DNA from: Io17-Chloro-G2 sp963663135
GTDB lineage: Bacteria; Chloroflexota; Dehalococcoidia; Lucifugimonadales; UBA3495
DNA length: 64,000 nucleotides
NCBI GenBank assembly: GCA_963663135.2
Contig: CAXXRM010000002.1
Coordinates: 248,001 to 312,000 of the forward strand
Direction of reading: 5' to 3'
Position 1 is the first letter of the stretch. Each line of letters starts with the position of its first letter. Shown here piece after piece: positions 27,713-36,500 of this stretch. The position numbers were made by a program, and so were the translations under genes. The notes below the pieces were generated by a model. It had not been told where the DNA came from. It worked only from the letters and a program-made list of their open reading frames with translations, and did no database searches.

Positions 27713-27804
27713 TTTGTTGTTTTTGTATTTTACGCTTCTGTGTGTTGGTTCGCACTAAGGAGGTGTCAGTGGATAGGGTTTTGGGTTTAGCTAAGAAGCT
27801 GGTA

Positions 27805-28041
27805 TCAGCTGGCGTAGCTCCATTTGATTCCGGATCGGTCCAGGACGGAGGGGAACATATTCCTGCTCCGGTACGCTCGGGCGAAGGTCCGGTACAGGCG
27901 CTTGCAACTTTGGATGGCATCTTCCTTCGTTTTGCCGTAACCCGTGAGTCTCAGGGCGGGGACTCTGGCGGCAAACAATCCGTCCCTGCCATGGTGCTCG
28001 ATGACGTAATTCACCTTCGCTGTCACTTTTGTGTTGGTCAT
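27805..28041 (-). CDS. Second HicB-like small protein
   Basis: 78 residues: KVNYVIEHHGRDGLFAARVP then ALRLTGYGKTKEDAIQSCKR is the HicB-type beta-hairpin plus helix. The upstream site is weak. It lies on the same strand as the HicB-like gene at 27181, with the hairpin array between them. No toxin partner is seen. Confidence 0.6.
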   Translation of the reverse strand: MTNTKVTAKVNYVIEHHGRDGLFAARVPALRLTGYGKTKEDAIQSCKRLYRTFARAYRSRNMFPSVLDRSGIKWSYAS

Positions 28042-28076
28042 TTTGGGTGGTTCATCCCTGACCTGGATGGATTAAG

Positions 28077-28110
28077 GGCGGCTCCCAGGTTCCCCGAAGG
28101 GGGAGCCGCC
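28077..28110. terminator. Strong hairpin, possible terminator
   Basis: GGCGGCTCCC (28077-28086) pairs perfectly with GGGAGCCGCC (28101-28110) around a 14-nt loop. No long T tract follows on either strand, so termination is only possible. The next 270 bp to 28379 hold no supported gene. Confidence 0.4.
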
Positions 28111-28379
28111 TTCCTGTGTGTTCTCATCGAGTGTGGACCTTTGGTTCTGCGGGCCGTATTTGGAAAGGCAAATAGGTCATGATACGTCCCATCCTGACTC
28201 CAAGGGTGCGGCCGCGACTATTTTGGTTTGGGGGGTTGGGACTCTTGGTGTGCCTGTCGCGGTCATAATCGAAAGTCGAAAACCTTGTCGGTCGTGGTCC
28301 GAACGGGCGGTAGTGTCTCTGACCGGAGGGCGCCGGGGCGGTTTCGGGGTGTGGGTTGTTTTGGAAAGGTGGGGGTCGT

Positions 28380-29837
28380 TTATGGCTGTGGTTTGGTGGT
28401 CATTGCTGTGATGTACTCTTCGTTGTTGCCAGGGTCGCTGAGTCCGAATAGGTTCTCTCTGGTTTGGACGGTGGAGGCAATCGCAATCTCTAGGGCGAGC
28501 CGGTGGGTGTCTCCTGGGAGGTGATTCTGAGTGAATTCCTGGAAGTCTTCCTTGAACTGTTCCCAATGGGTGACCTCAAGGTAGTTGTTGTTGTGGATAT
28601 TGTCCGGGTCGGCGCCGTTTCGGTACCGGTCGGTCATGAATGCCTTGAAGTTGAAGTGGAGGATCTGCGTCCGGCTGTCTGTGACCGCGTCGAATTCTCT
28701 CTGGAGGTCCAGTGGCATTGAGTCCGGCTTGTGGCCGTTCTGTGCGAGATCTATGTCTCGTTCTATTTGGATCATCGCCTGGAGGTTCGTCTCGACGATC
28801 TCGAATTTGTCCTGCTCGTCAATCTGCCAGGGCTGAGCCCGGGAGAGGTACTCCTTCAAATTCTCCTGGAAGCTGGACATCTGGTGGGAGAGGTGCCGTC
28901 GAACCACGTCCATCATGTGGGAGTGCTTGTCGGGCTCGAAGGCGGCCGTCATCCGGCGGTCTGGGTGGGTGAGGTCCTTGACGCGCTCCTTCAGTGGGTG
29001 GGTTATGGCCTGTTGGACTCCGTGGACCAGTTGGTCCATCTCGGGGGCATCGACTTCTTCCGCCATCTCGGTCGTGGTGCGGAATAGGGTGGTCAACTTT
29101 TCCTTTCGGTCCTGCGGGGTTCCGCGGACCCAGGAGAGCTTGGAGGGGTCCGTGGTGGGTTCGTGCCAGTACATTACTTCCCGGGCAAGTTCTGGGTCGG
29201 CTCGCTCGAGTTTTTGGAGGAAGTTGGCCACCGCCTCTTCTTCCTTCCATTCCATGTGTGGATCATCTTTTTCGTGAAAGTCGTGCTCGGACTGGAACTC
29301 GTCTGTGCGGTTTCTCACTGTTTCTCCTGTGGTCCCTGTGCTGGTGGTGAAGTGGGTTACTTGGGTGTTGGGCGGGCGGTTCTTCTGGTCCCTGTGCATT
29401 TCTAACAGCCGGGGTGGAAGCTGGGCCTGGCTTACGAAAGTGGGGCTGGCGGGCCTGTCTGTATTTTCTGCTCTATGGTCGTCCTGACCAGTTGTCTCAA
29501 TGTCGGTGAGGCTTTGGACTATGTGGTCCGACTGCGCCTCGGCGGCACCGTTTATTTCGACCATGACGTACTCGGGAAGTTCGTAGGCTTGGTAGCTCTG
29601 GTTGAGCAGTTCCCGGAGCCTGGGTAGGGTTTCAAGTATCCGGGAAATCCGGGTGATGGGTTCTGTTGCGAAGGTCCTGTCGAGTTTCTCCATGTCCTCT
29701 TCGGACATCCGGCTGTGCTGCTCTTCGGAGAGTCCTTGCATCTCGTTGTCCCATACGTCTCTTTCCACCGAGAGGATTGCCTCCTCCAGGACGTCCTGAA
29801 GTGTGGGCCGGGTGACCATGCTGGTGCTTAGGGGCAT
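28380..29837 (-). CDS. Large hydrophilic protein of unknown family
   Basis: 485 residues, rich in charged and polar residues, with no membrane segment or motif I recognise. Regular alpha-helical stretches (VLEEAILSVERDVWDNEMQG; QFKEDFQEFTQNHL) suggest an elongated helical protein. ATG 29837 overlaps the end of the frame at 29828-30196 by 10 bp, suggesting a former operon whose first gene is truncated. Confidence 0.55.
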   Translation of the reverse strand: MPLSTSMVTRPTLQDVLEEAILSVERDVWDNEMQGLSEEQHSRMSEEDMEKLDRTFATEPITRISRILETLPRLRELLNQSYQAYELPEYVMVEINGAAEAQSDHIVQSLTDIETTGQDDHRAENTDRPASPTFVSQAQLPPRLLEMHRDQKNRPPNTQVTHFTTSTGTTGETVRNRTDEFQSEHDFHEKDDPHMEWKEEEAVANFLQKLERADPELAREVMYWHEPTTDPSKLSWVRGTPQDRKEKLTTLFRTTTEMAEEVDAPEMDQLVHGVQQAITHPLKERVKDLTHPDRRMTAAFEPDKHSHMMDVVRRHLSHQMSSFQENLKEYLSRAQPWQIDEQDKFEIVETNLQAMIQIERDIDLAQNGHKPDSMPLDLQREFDAVTDSRTQILHFNFKAFMTDRYRNGADPDNIHNNNYLEVTHWEQFKEDFQEFTQNHLPGDTHRLALEIAIASTVQTRENLFGLSDPGNNEEYITAMTTKPQP

Positions 29838-30196
29838 ATCCAGGGAGTGGGATTTGAGATGTTTCTGGTTAGGATGTCCGTCCAATCAGACTCGAGCCAT
29901 TTCACGAGTTCCGTTATGTGGTAACTCTGGGGAGTGTGGGGATATTTTACACAGACGGCTCTCTGCGTACTGACGGCTATGTCCATGTTTGGAAAGGTCG
30001 TGTGTATGGTCTTGCTGAGGTCACGGACGTAGTCCGCGACCAATTTGGAGAATGCCCTGGGTTCTGTTGAGGTGAGGTCGCCGAAGGACTGTGGGTCCAT
30101 TTCCAAAAGTGCCTGTAGGTCTGACCAGATCCCAATGGGATAGTTGTCAATGGCGGAGGAATGTTGGGCCACTGGGGCGGAGTAAAACTGTACCAC
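29828..30196 (-). pseudogene. C-terminal remnant of an unknown protein fused to an IS21 end
   Basis: The first 17 codons (MVQFYSAPVAQHSSAID) come from the IS21 end at 30145 and match the fused start of the SagB remnant. The remaining ~105 residues (IWSDLQALLEMDPQSFGDLT ... LESDWTDILTRN) are native and unrecognised. The original 5' part is missing. Confidence 0.55.
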
Positions 30197-30461
30197 CTGG
30201 TGTGTAAGGCCAGCGAAAAAGTCCGAGCTAACTGGCCAGCATAAATATCAGCGCCACTTGTTGAGGGAAATGCCCTGATGCCGGGTGGGGCAGCAGATGG
30301 CAGGCAGGAAGGTCTTGATGCGACCTATTCTTCGTGAGGCTCTTCTCGAGTCTGGGAGACAACTCCCTCTCTGCTACGCTTGAGCCGGTAGCTCTCGCCG
30401 TTCCTTTCCAGGATGTGGACGTGGTGGGTGAGTCAGTCCAGCAGCGTGCCAGTCAGCCCAC
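30145..30461 (-). mobile_element. Truncated IS21 left-end copy
   Basis: About 317 bp nearly identical to 23856-24172, including the terminal repeats and the last ~40 codons of istB. Similarity stops at 30461, where the resolvase region begins. Small differences (for example TTCCTTTCC for TTCATCTCC) show it is not a fresh copy. Confidence 0.85.
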
Positions 30462-30496
30462 CAGTATGCTCGGGACAGCCTGGGTGGTGGCCGAGT

Positions 30497-31132
30497 TCAT
30501 GACGCGACCTGTTCTCGACCCAGCACCCGAAGGACGGTGCTGGCCGAGCAGTCGAAGTCTGAGGCGATCCGCCGGAGGCTAGTTCCTCCAGCCCGCATCC
30601 GCCGCATCGTCTCCACCTGGTTGGCCCGGAACTTCCTGGGTGGCCCCAACGCCTTGCCCTGCTGACGGGCCCGTTCCAGCCCCTCCCGAGTCCGGCGCTT
30701 CATGGACTCCAGTTCCTGGTCAGCGACCCAGGCCGCGAACATAGTCAGGACTTGACCGAAGAATGCCTCCGGACTGCCGTCGTCGGCTTCCAGGTAGCGG
30801 GTCCACTGGGCCTCTGCCTCTGCCAGGGAACGAATCTTGACTCCCCGGTCCCGCAGCTCGCAGATAGACCGAATGGTGTCCGGCCAGCGCCGGCCGATGC
30901 GGTCGATAGCCACGACCACCAGGGTGTCTCCACCGGCAAGGCGGCCGTTGAGCCGGTGCCAGCCCCGCCGTTCCTGGGTGCCAGTGGTTCCGGAAACGCC
31001 GACGTCGCGGTGGATGTGAGCCAGGGGAACGCCGACCCGACGGAGCTGGAGTTCCTGGGAGGCGGGGTCCATCCCGGGGACGCCCTCCTGGAGCCGGCGG
31101 CTGGTGCGGATGTAGCCGTAAATTTGTGCCAT
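30497..31132 (-). CDS. Serine recombinase (resolvase/invertase)
   Basis: 211 residues. Catalytic serine in IYGYIRTSRR near residue 10, GDTLVVVAIDRIGRRW, and a C-terminal helix-turn-helix GTSLRRIASDFDCSAS. Of the usual size for small resolvases. A decayed relative lies at 39579-40200; both share a CACGGAAATGACA-type sequence about 35 bp upstream of the start, perhaps part of the recombination site. Confidence 0.88.
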   Translation of the reverse strand: MAQIYGYIRTSRRLQEGVPGMDPASQELQLRRVGVPLAHIHRDVGVSGTTGTQERRGWHRLNGRLAGGDTLVVVAIDRIGRRWPDTIRSICELRDRGVKIRSLAEAEAQWTRYLEADDGSPEAFFGQVLTMFAAWVADQELESMKRRTREGLERARQQGKALGPPRKFRANQVETMRRMRAGGTSLRRIASDFDCSASTVLRVLGREQVAS

Positions 31133-31193
31133 ATCCGGAGTATACGTTTATCGAACAGTCCCCTCAACACGGAAATGACAGTCTTTTACGCAT

Positions 31194-31221
31194 GTTCCAT
31201 ACCCCCCCCCGTTTATGGAAC
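31194..31221. repeat. Inverted repeat around a run of nine C
   Basis: GTTCCATA (31194-31201), nine C, GTT, then TATGGAAC (31214-31221). It lies in front of the resolvase and may be part of its crossover site; the homopolymer could vary in length. Nothing else is recognisable up to 31373. Confidence 0.6.
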
Positions 31222-31373
31222 AAGAGTAGGGTGTTTCTTGGTGCAAGGTTAACGAGCGGACGGTCTTGGACGGCGAGGGCTTGTCGGGTGGCAGCAGGAA
31301 GAGAAGCTGTCGTAGGGGCTAGGATAGAGGCGAATGGCGGGGCCAACAGACAAGGTTCAGGCGCCCGGCGAAC

Positions 31374-33245
31374 CTACTGTTCGTACCAGCCCGAAGCAAA
31401 GATGTAGCCGTCGTGAAGTACCGCGAAGGTGTGCTTCCCTTGGTTCTCGCCGGTTTCAGGGTTGACTATCACGTACTCCACCCAACGCCCGGCTTCGGTA
31501 GCCCCCAGCAAGTCATCGCCATAGAAGTAGCCTGTCGGATCCACCCGCAGGCTGGGATCCCTTCCCCTCAACACGGGGTTGTGGTGGGCAATGGTAAAGC
31601 CGCTTTCACCATCGACGATGAAGACGTACCACTGGCCGTCCACACTCTCCGTGGTGTTGTAGTAGGCAACGGTGTCCTCCAAGCCCACCGCTTCGTAGAG
31701 ATTAATGGCCTGCTGCACTGCGGCCTCCGTGTAGGCCGGGGCGTCGGTCTTCCGTGGCCCTTCCTCGTACCAGCCGGACCCGAAGGTAATGCCGTCGTGA
31801 ATTACCATCCAGGAATGTTTGGCCTCCACCGAGGCTGTTGCCGGGTTGGTGAAAGTGTAGTCGAACCAGGCACCGTTTTCGTCGGCGGAGGCGGCTACGG
31901 CAGCGCCGGTGGGGTAATTGTTGGGACCCAGGATATCCGAGGCCAGCTGTCCCACCAAAGCTGGATTGGCAAGGGCGATCGCGGTCCCGTCTTCGTCAAT
32001 CATGAAGACGTACCACTGGCCGTCCACACTCTCCGTGGTGTTGTAGTAGGCAACGGTGTCCTCCAAGCCCACCGCTTCGTAGAGATTAATGGCCTGCTGC
32101 ACTACGGCCTCCGTGTAGGCCGGGGCGTCGGTCTTCCGTGGCCCTTCCTCGTACCAGCCAGACCCGAAGGTAATGCCGTCGTGAATTACCATCCAGGAAT
32201 GTTTGGCCTCCACCGAGCCTGTTGCCGGGTTGGTGAAAGTGTAGTCGAACCAGGCACCGTTTTCGTCGGCGGAGGCGGCTACGGCAGCGCCGGTGGGGTA
32301 ATTGTTGGGACCCAGGATATCCGAGGCCAGCTGTCCCACCAAAGCTGGATTGGCATGGGCGATCGCGGTCCCGTCTTCGTCAATCATGAAGACGTACCAC
32401 TGGCCGTCCACACTCTCCGTGGTGTTGTAGTAGAAAACGGTGTCCTCCAAGCCCACCGCTTCGTAGAGATTAATGGCCTGCTGCACTGCGGCCTCCGTGT
32501 AGGCCGGAGCGTCGGTCTTCCGTGGCCCTTCCTCGTACCAGCCGGACCCGAAGGTAATGCCGTCGTGAATTACCATCCAGGAATGTTTGGTCTCCACCGA
32601 GCCTGTTGCCGGGTTGGTGAAAGTGTAGTCGAACCAGACACCGTTTTCGTCGGCGGAGGCGGCTACGGCAGCGCCGGTGGGGTAATTGTTGGGGCCCAGG
32701 ATATCCGAGGCCAGCTGTCCCACCAAAGCTGGATTGGCATGGGCGATCACGGTCCCGTCTTCGTCAATCATGAAGACGTACCACTGGCCGTCCACACTCT
32801 CCGTGGTGTTGTAGTAGGCGGCAGTGGAATCCAATCCATCAGACTCATAACGCCTGATTGCCTCTCGTACAAAGTAATTGGTGTAAGCTTCGGGCATCCA
32901 CTTGGGAGGCGCTGAGGCCTCGGTCTGACCTGGCATCGACTGTTGACCGGACGCCTGACCGTCAGCGGTTATTCTTGCTTCAGCGATGGCGTTGGTCAAA
33001 TCCGCCTGGAAATCGCTTTCCAACTGTTGGAGAACCAGTTGAAGTTCATCCTTGTCCAAAGTGGCCGCTTCACCTGTTGGTCCTGCGGGCCCCGCTGGGC
33101 CGGGAGACCCTTGCTCCCCGGCCGGACCGGCGCTTCCCTGGCAAGCCGATATTGACATTACAATTAAGACTATGGGAATTGCTATGAGAAAAGCCCGCAA
33201 TTTTCGCCTCGCATTTCCAATTGTTGTTGATATCCAGTTTAACAA
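31374..33245 (-). CDS. Lipoprotein with collagen-like segment and four tandem Cache-like domains
   Basis: About 623 residues. A signal peptide (AFLIAIPIVLIVMSISAC) ends in a lipobox Cys, followed by a short GXY collagen-like run (GSAGPAGEQGSPGPAGPAGP) and four repeats of 128 residues that look like single Cache sensor domains (SVDGQWYVFMIDEDGTVIAH, DYTFTNPATGSV, HDGITFGSGWYEEG). Repeats one to three are almost identical at DNA level (384-bp period); the last diverges. Start TTG 33245 is my choice because further upstream sequence belongs to a recombinase-associated repeat. Likely a periplasmic or surface ligand-binding protein. Confidence 0.75.
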   Translation of the reverse strand: MLNWISTTIGNARRKLRAFLIAIPIVLIVMSISACQGSAGPAGEQGSPGPAGPAGPTGEAATLDKDELQLVLQQLESDFQADLTNAIAEARITADGQASGQQSMPGQTEASAPPKWMPEAYTNYFVREAIRRYESDGLDSTAAYYNTTESVDGQWYVFMIDEDGTVIAHANPALVGQLASDILGPNNYPTGAAVAASADENGVWFDYTFTNPATGSVETKHSWMVIHDGITFGSGWYEEGPRKTDAPAYTEAAVQQAINLYEAVGLEDTVFYYNTTESVDGQWYVFMIDEDGTAIAHANPALVGQLASDILGPNNYPTGAAVAASADENGAWFDYTFTNPATGSVEAKHSWMVIHDGITFGSGWYEEGPRKTDAPAYTEAVVQQAINLYEAVGLEDTVAYYNTTESVDGQWYVFMIDEDGTAIALANPALVGQLASDILGPNNYPTGAAVAASADENGAWFDYTFTNPATASVEAKHSWMVIHDGITFGSGWYEEGPRKTDAPAYTEAAVQQAINLYEAVGLEDTVAYYNTTESVDGQWYVFIVDGESGFTIAHHNPVLRGRDPSLRVDPTGYFYGDDLLGATEAGRWVEYVIVNPETGENQGKHTFAVLHDGYIFASGWYEQ

Positions 33246-33310
33246 ACTGAGTGTTCCGACGTTCCCCCAGTTCCTGGTCTCATCCCGTCTCCAACCAGTA
33301 AGCCCGCAAG

Positions 33311-33488
33311 GACTGAGGTGAACCCGGTTTTTTGGACAACTGGTTAAATGAGGGTCCTGCTCATTGACCAACAGGTCCAACGCCTCGGCCAGCGCAATCT
33401 CCTTTACCAAGGATTTCTGTCGGCCAACCATGATGTTCTCCCATAACTGCCGGCAATCCGTTTCTCAATCCAGCATCGAGCGCATGAA
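33311..33488. repeat. Recombinase-linked repeat segment, copy at 46914-47091
   Basis: Starts with GAGGTGAACCCGG and TTGGACAACTGG, an IS3-like end motif, then GAGGGTCCTGCTCATTGACC. The same order is found at 46914, each followed by a tyrosine recombinase 3' end. So these are two copies of one mobile module's end. Confidence 0.65.
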
Positions 33489-33690
33489 TCAGGGCACATA
33501 CGCCAGCCTTCCCGACGGGTCCGGCACCAACTCCAGGTAAACCAGTGTGGTCTGAATCCGTCCGTGGCCCAACCACCGACTCGGGTAGTTTAGCGGGATT
33601 CCGTTGAACAACATATGCCGGGCAAAACTATGCCTCAGCGTGTGGGTCCCGACATTCCGACCCTGGGGGATTTGGCCAGCCTCAGTGGCC
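33489..33690 (-). pseudogene. C-terminal remnant of a tyrosine recombinase
   Basis: In one minus-strand frame the residues GTHTLRHSFARHMLFNGIPL, WLGHGRIQTTLVYLELVPDP match the catalytic end (HxLRH, H, Y) of the intact recombinase at 49659. The N-terminal two thirds are missing. Confidence 0.75.
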
Positions 33691-33722
33691 TGTCAATTAC
33701 GGGATAGAAGTAGGCCTAAAAT

Positions 33723-33747
33723 TAGGGATTGAGGGCGGGTTTTACCC
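33723..33747. repeat. 25-bp sequence repeated inverted at 39094-39118
   Basis: TAGGGATTGAGGGCGGGTTT and the next five bases are perfectly complementary to 39094-39118. The pair encloses 5.4 kb with the restriction-modification operon and both IS1595-type genes. It could mark the ends of a larger unit. From 33748 to 34105 I see no supported gene. Confidence 0.7.
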
Positions 33748-34105
33748 TCAGGCGTGATAAATGGGAATTAATCTGGAGGTGCTGGCGGGACTTTGAACTG
33801 AATTATTCCCACTTTGAAAAAGATAGGTGGCGGAGCCTGCTGCCTGAAGCTTGTGCCTGCCGCCGTCGCCAGGGACAGGGCGGCAAGTTAGATCTGTTGC
33901 TAAAAACTTGACCCTCATCCCTGGGTGGTCACCCCAGCCACTGTGAAGGCCGTCGATTCTTCGTTGACGTTGGCTGCGTGCTGGAAGCGAGTGAAGTGGA
34001 GCGGCATCTAAACCGTCCGCCCTGTTTGCCAGTTGCGGACGGCGTTAACGAGAGAGGGCCGCGTGTAATTTTGGGGAATTACACACTTGTGTCCGCCAGT
34101 CATAG

Positions 34106-34354
34106 CTAAGGTGTAGCTGTGGGGTGGGTAAGGTGACAGGACGTACATTGGTTATCCTGATGGTAGGTCTCGGGATAATTGACAGTTTCCCCGCAACCTT
34201 CGCAGATGTGTCCTTGTGTTTTTGCGATCTGCCCAGTGGGACGGGGCCTAGCCCCCAGCACAACCGACGCTATTTCCTCCGCAGAGGCGTCAATACGCGG
34301 TGCAAGCGGGCTTCCTGGGCGTCCTCGTCCAGGTCCCTTCTTCTTTCGTGGCAC
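34106..34354 (-). CDS. Small zinc-ribbon protein of the restriction-modification operon
   Basis: 82 residues from GTG 34354 with gggagggag upstream. Basic N-terminus (PRKKKGPGRGRPGSP), then IDASAEEIASVVLG, then CEGCGETVNYP and CTSCHLTHP, two CxxC knuckles. It follows the endonuclease gene by 11 bp on the same strand. Phage and island genomes carry similar small proteins; function unknown. Confidence 0.6.
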   Translation of the reverse strand: MPRKKKGPGRGRPGSPLAPRIDASAEEIASVVLGARPRPTGQIAKTQGHICEGCGETVNYPETYHQDNQCTSCHLTHPTATP

Positions 34355-34365
34355 AGTCTCCCTCC

Positions 34366-34978
34366 CTAACGCTCGTGGTCTACGACCGCTTGTCGAACCT
34401 GTGCCACCAAGTCTGCAATTGGTCGCATATCGCCGAGTCGTTTCGTCAACTTGTAAGTCACCAACTGGCCTTGAGCCATAGCAACTAACTTGCCCGCTCC
34501 GTTAGCCCTCACAACATCCTCTGGCCACATATTGAAGACCAACTGATTAGGACAGACCCCCAAGCAAATCAGGTGGTGATAGTTGCGGTCCAAACGAACG
34601 TGATTGAATTGGAAGGTTCGATTTGCTCCCAACCCTGCCGTCTTAATCTGACGCTTGCGCCCAGACCCCCAAGCAAATCAGGTGGTGATAGTTGCGGTCC
34701 AAACGAACGTGATTGAATTGGAAGGTTCGATTTGCTCCCAACCCTGCCGTCTTAATCTCTAAGAGCATAGTGCCAATACGTCTGTCCGTTTCATCAGTTC
34801 TGTTGCCGTTCATTACCCTTATTCCGAAGTGATTCAAGTACCGCTCGATGAATTGCTCACCGATCTCGCCCCGGTTTGTCATGCCAAGCCGTCGGTAGGC
34901 TTCTAGGGACGAATTCGCCCAAATGTCCGGAGGGGCGTTCTCCCTGATTAACTGCGTCATTAAATCTACTGGGTTCAT
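34366..34978 (-). pseudogene. Type II-like restriction endonuclease broken by a 109-bp tandem duplication
   Basis: ATG 34978 (gggagg upstream, overlapping the methyltransferase stop as ATGA) opens MNPVDLMTQLIRENAPPDIW. Further on DRRIGTMLLEIKTAGLG fits a PD-(D/E)XK core (D...ExK). After HLICLGV the frame is lost because 97 bp plus 12 bp are duplicated. Removing one copy restores a continuous protein of about 167 residues to TAA/TGA at 34366 (…RPIADLVAQVRQAVV). It is inferred to be the cognate nuclease from its position. Confidence 0.7.
34553..34758. repeat. 97-bp perfect direct duplication inside the endonuclease gene
   Basis: 34553-34649 and 34662-34758 are identical and separated by 12 bp (GACGCTTGCGCC). 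The offset of 109 bp is not divisible by three, so it causes a frameshift. No difference between copies means it is recent or an assembly artefact. Confidence 0.95.
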
Positions 34979-35664
34979 TCCGGAGCCTCCCACGCAGCAC
35001 ATCCCGCAGTCCGTTTCCACAAAACTAGGAAGTATGAATGATTTTTCCTGGCGTGGACCTGCCGAACCGTACTACTGACACCCGGTTTGTTCTGTCTAAC
35101 TACCACAAATAAGTCCTCTGCTACGAAGCCCAGTTGTTCAAAGGCTTGAATCAGTTCTACGTGCGTGAATCTCTGCCTGTTGGTGCATACTTCGTCCTGG
35201 CACTTGACAATAAACACCCCTCTTTCCCGTAGCACACGGAAAGCCTCTTCCCCAGCTTCCTTGTACAACTCCACCACAGCTTCATGGTATTTCTTGTCTG
35301 TTTTGTTCCCCGTCCCGTTGTTCCTGTAGTGTTCCTCGAAGGCCGTCTGGCCTGTATGTGTCGTGCCTCCTGGGGAGTGCATATACGGCGGGTCCAGCAC
35401 CACACAGTCGATTGTTCCATCTTCATATGGGAGTTTTCGACAATCAACTCCGTCAAGAATATCAGTGGCCCGAAGGTCATAATTCTGCAACGTCACATTA
35501 CGCCAAAACGCTCCCTTGCCATAGGTGACATCAGCCACAATGCTATCTTTGGGCACATACAGACCTAGAATCAAGGGAAAGACTTTGGCGTTTCCATCGA
35601 CATATGCGCTCCGAACGAGGTCGTTCGTCGGGGTGCCGTTCTGAACTTTCCTGCGTCCAGCCAT
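34975..35664 (-). CDS. DNA methyltransferase (N6-adenine/N4-cytosine type)
   Basis: 229 residues from ATG 35664, preceded by gaggaggag. VADVTYGKGAFWRNV serves as the SAM-binding motif region, and CVVLDPPYMHSPGG carries the catalytic DPPY of amino-methyltransferases; RERGVFIVKCQDE follows. It overlaps the endonuclease start, forming a restriction-modification operon. The frame continues upstream without stop into an IS1595 transposase fragment, so the promoter may come from that fragment. Confidence 0.82.
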   Translation of the reverse strand: MAGRRKVQNGTPTNDLVRSAYVDGNAKVFPLILGLYVPKDSIVADVTYGKGAFWRNVTLQNYDLRATDILDGVDCRKLPYEDGTIDCVVLDPPYMHSPGGTTHTGQTAFEEHYRNNGTGNKTDKKYHEAVVELYKEAGEEAFRVLRERGVFIVKCQDEVCTNRQRFTHVELIQAFEQLGFVAEDLFVVVRQNKPGVSSTVRQVHARKNHSYFLVLWKRTAGCAAWEAPE

Positions 35665-36393
35665 TTGCTCCTCCTCTCCCACACTGTGTTTTACTGCTTC
35701 GTGCTTGCGATTCAACCCCTCGTAAGCTCTGGCTTCGCTGGTGTAGACAGTGGCGTTAAACTCCGTGTTCATGTTGACGGATCCCTGAATAGTCTTGACT
35801 GAAGTGTCTTCTACTTTCTGTGCCTTGGTGGTGTTGGTAGCCCGGTCCAGTAGCCCCACCACCGGAGTCTTGCTCACTGCGCCTCGGCCGACCTTGAGCT
35901 TTTTGGCTTCGTGCTTGTTCTTTTCCAACCCACCAATTTAAGTCTCGTAGGCTTCGTTTGGCCTGGCCATGCGCCCGGTTTCCTCGTTCCAAGTTGCCCG
36001 AATCCGATGGGCTAGGTTCCAAGCCGACTTTTGCGTGATTTCCAGGTCGCGGTGGAGCTTCATGCTGGAGACACTCTTGAGATTGGTGCTGAACAGGAAG
36101 AAGGCGATAGCCCATTTATTCAAGCTCAGCTTGGAATCGTGCATCACTGTCCCGGTCTTGACCGTGAAATCCAGTTTACAGTCGTTGCAGTGGTATTCCG
36201 GTGTCTTGCGATTGGCTCTGGGTGCCCGCTTTGCTACATTTTTGCTGTCGCAGTTGGGGCAGCGCATCCCGTCTGGCCACCGGCGGTAGACTAGCCATTG
36301 CTCGGCCTTTTCGTCGTCGCCGTATTGTTGCACGGCCTCTATCAGGGTGATGCCCTTCCGATAGTGCTTGCCGGGTGCTCTCGTCGCTGGCAT
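35665..36393 (-). pseudogene. IS1595-family transposase, nonsense mutated and C-terminally truncated
   Basis: ATG 36393 starts MPATRAPGKHYRKGITLIEA, with a zinc ribbon (CPNCDSKN ... YHCNDC) and the start of the ISXO2-like DDE domain. A TAA at 35938-35940 replaces the Tyr of ET-Y-IGG. The same frame continues EKNKHEAKKLKVGRG and VYTSEARAYEGL to HSVGEE, then runs into the methyltransferase. The last third with the catalytic NxxE region is missing. Confidence 0.85.
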
Positions 36394-36500
36394 TGCGCTA
36401 TAACGTATCTGTAATATAGATACAGTGTCCATCCCAAAGGCCAGGGAGTCAAGTGTTTAAGCGTAGCATCTAGGTCTTCGGCGAAATCTGTATTCTGTGG

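Noticed and set aside
31413..32915. 500-codon plus-strand open frame opposite the Cache lipoprotein
   Set aside because: It is a shadow of the repeated gene: it repeats with the same 384-bp period, lacks any motif, and the minus strand has signal peptide and domains.
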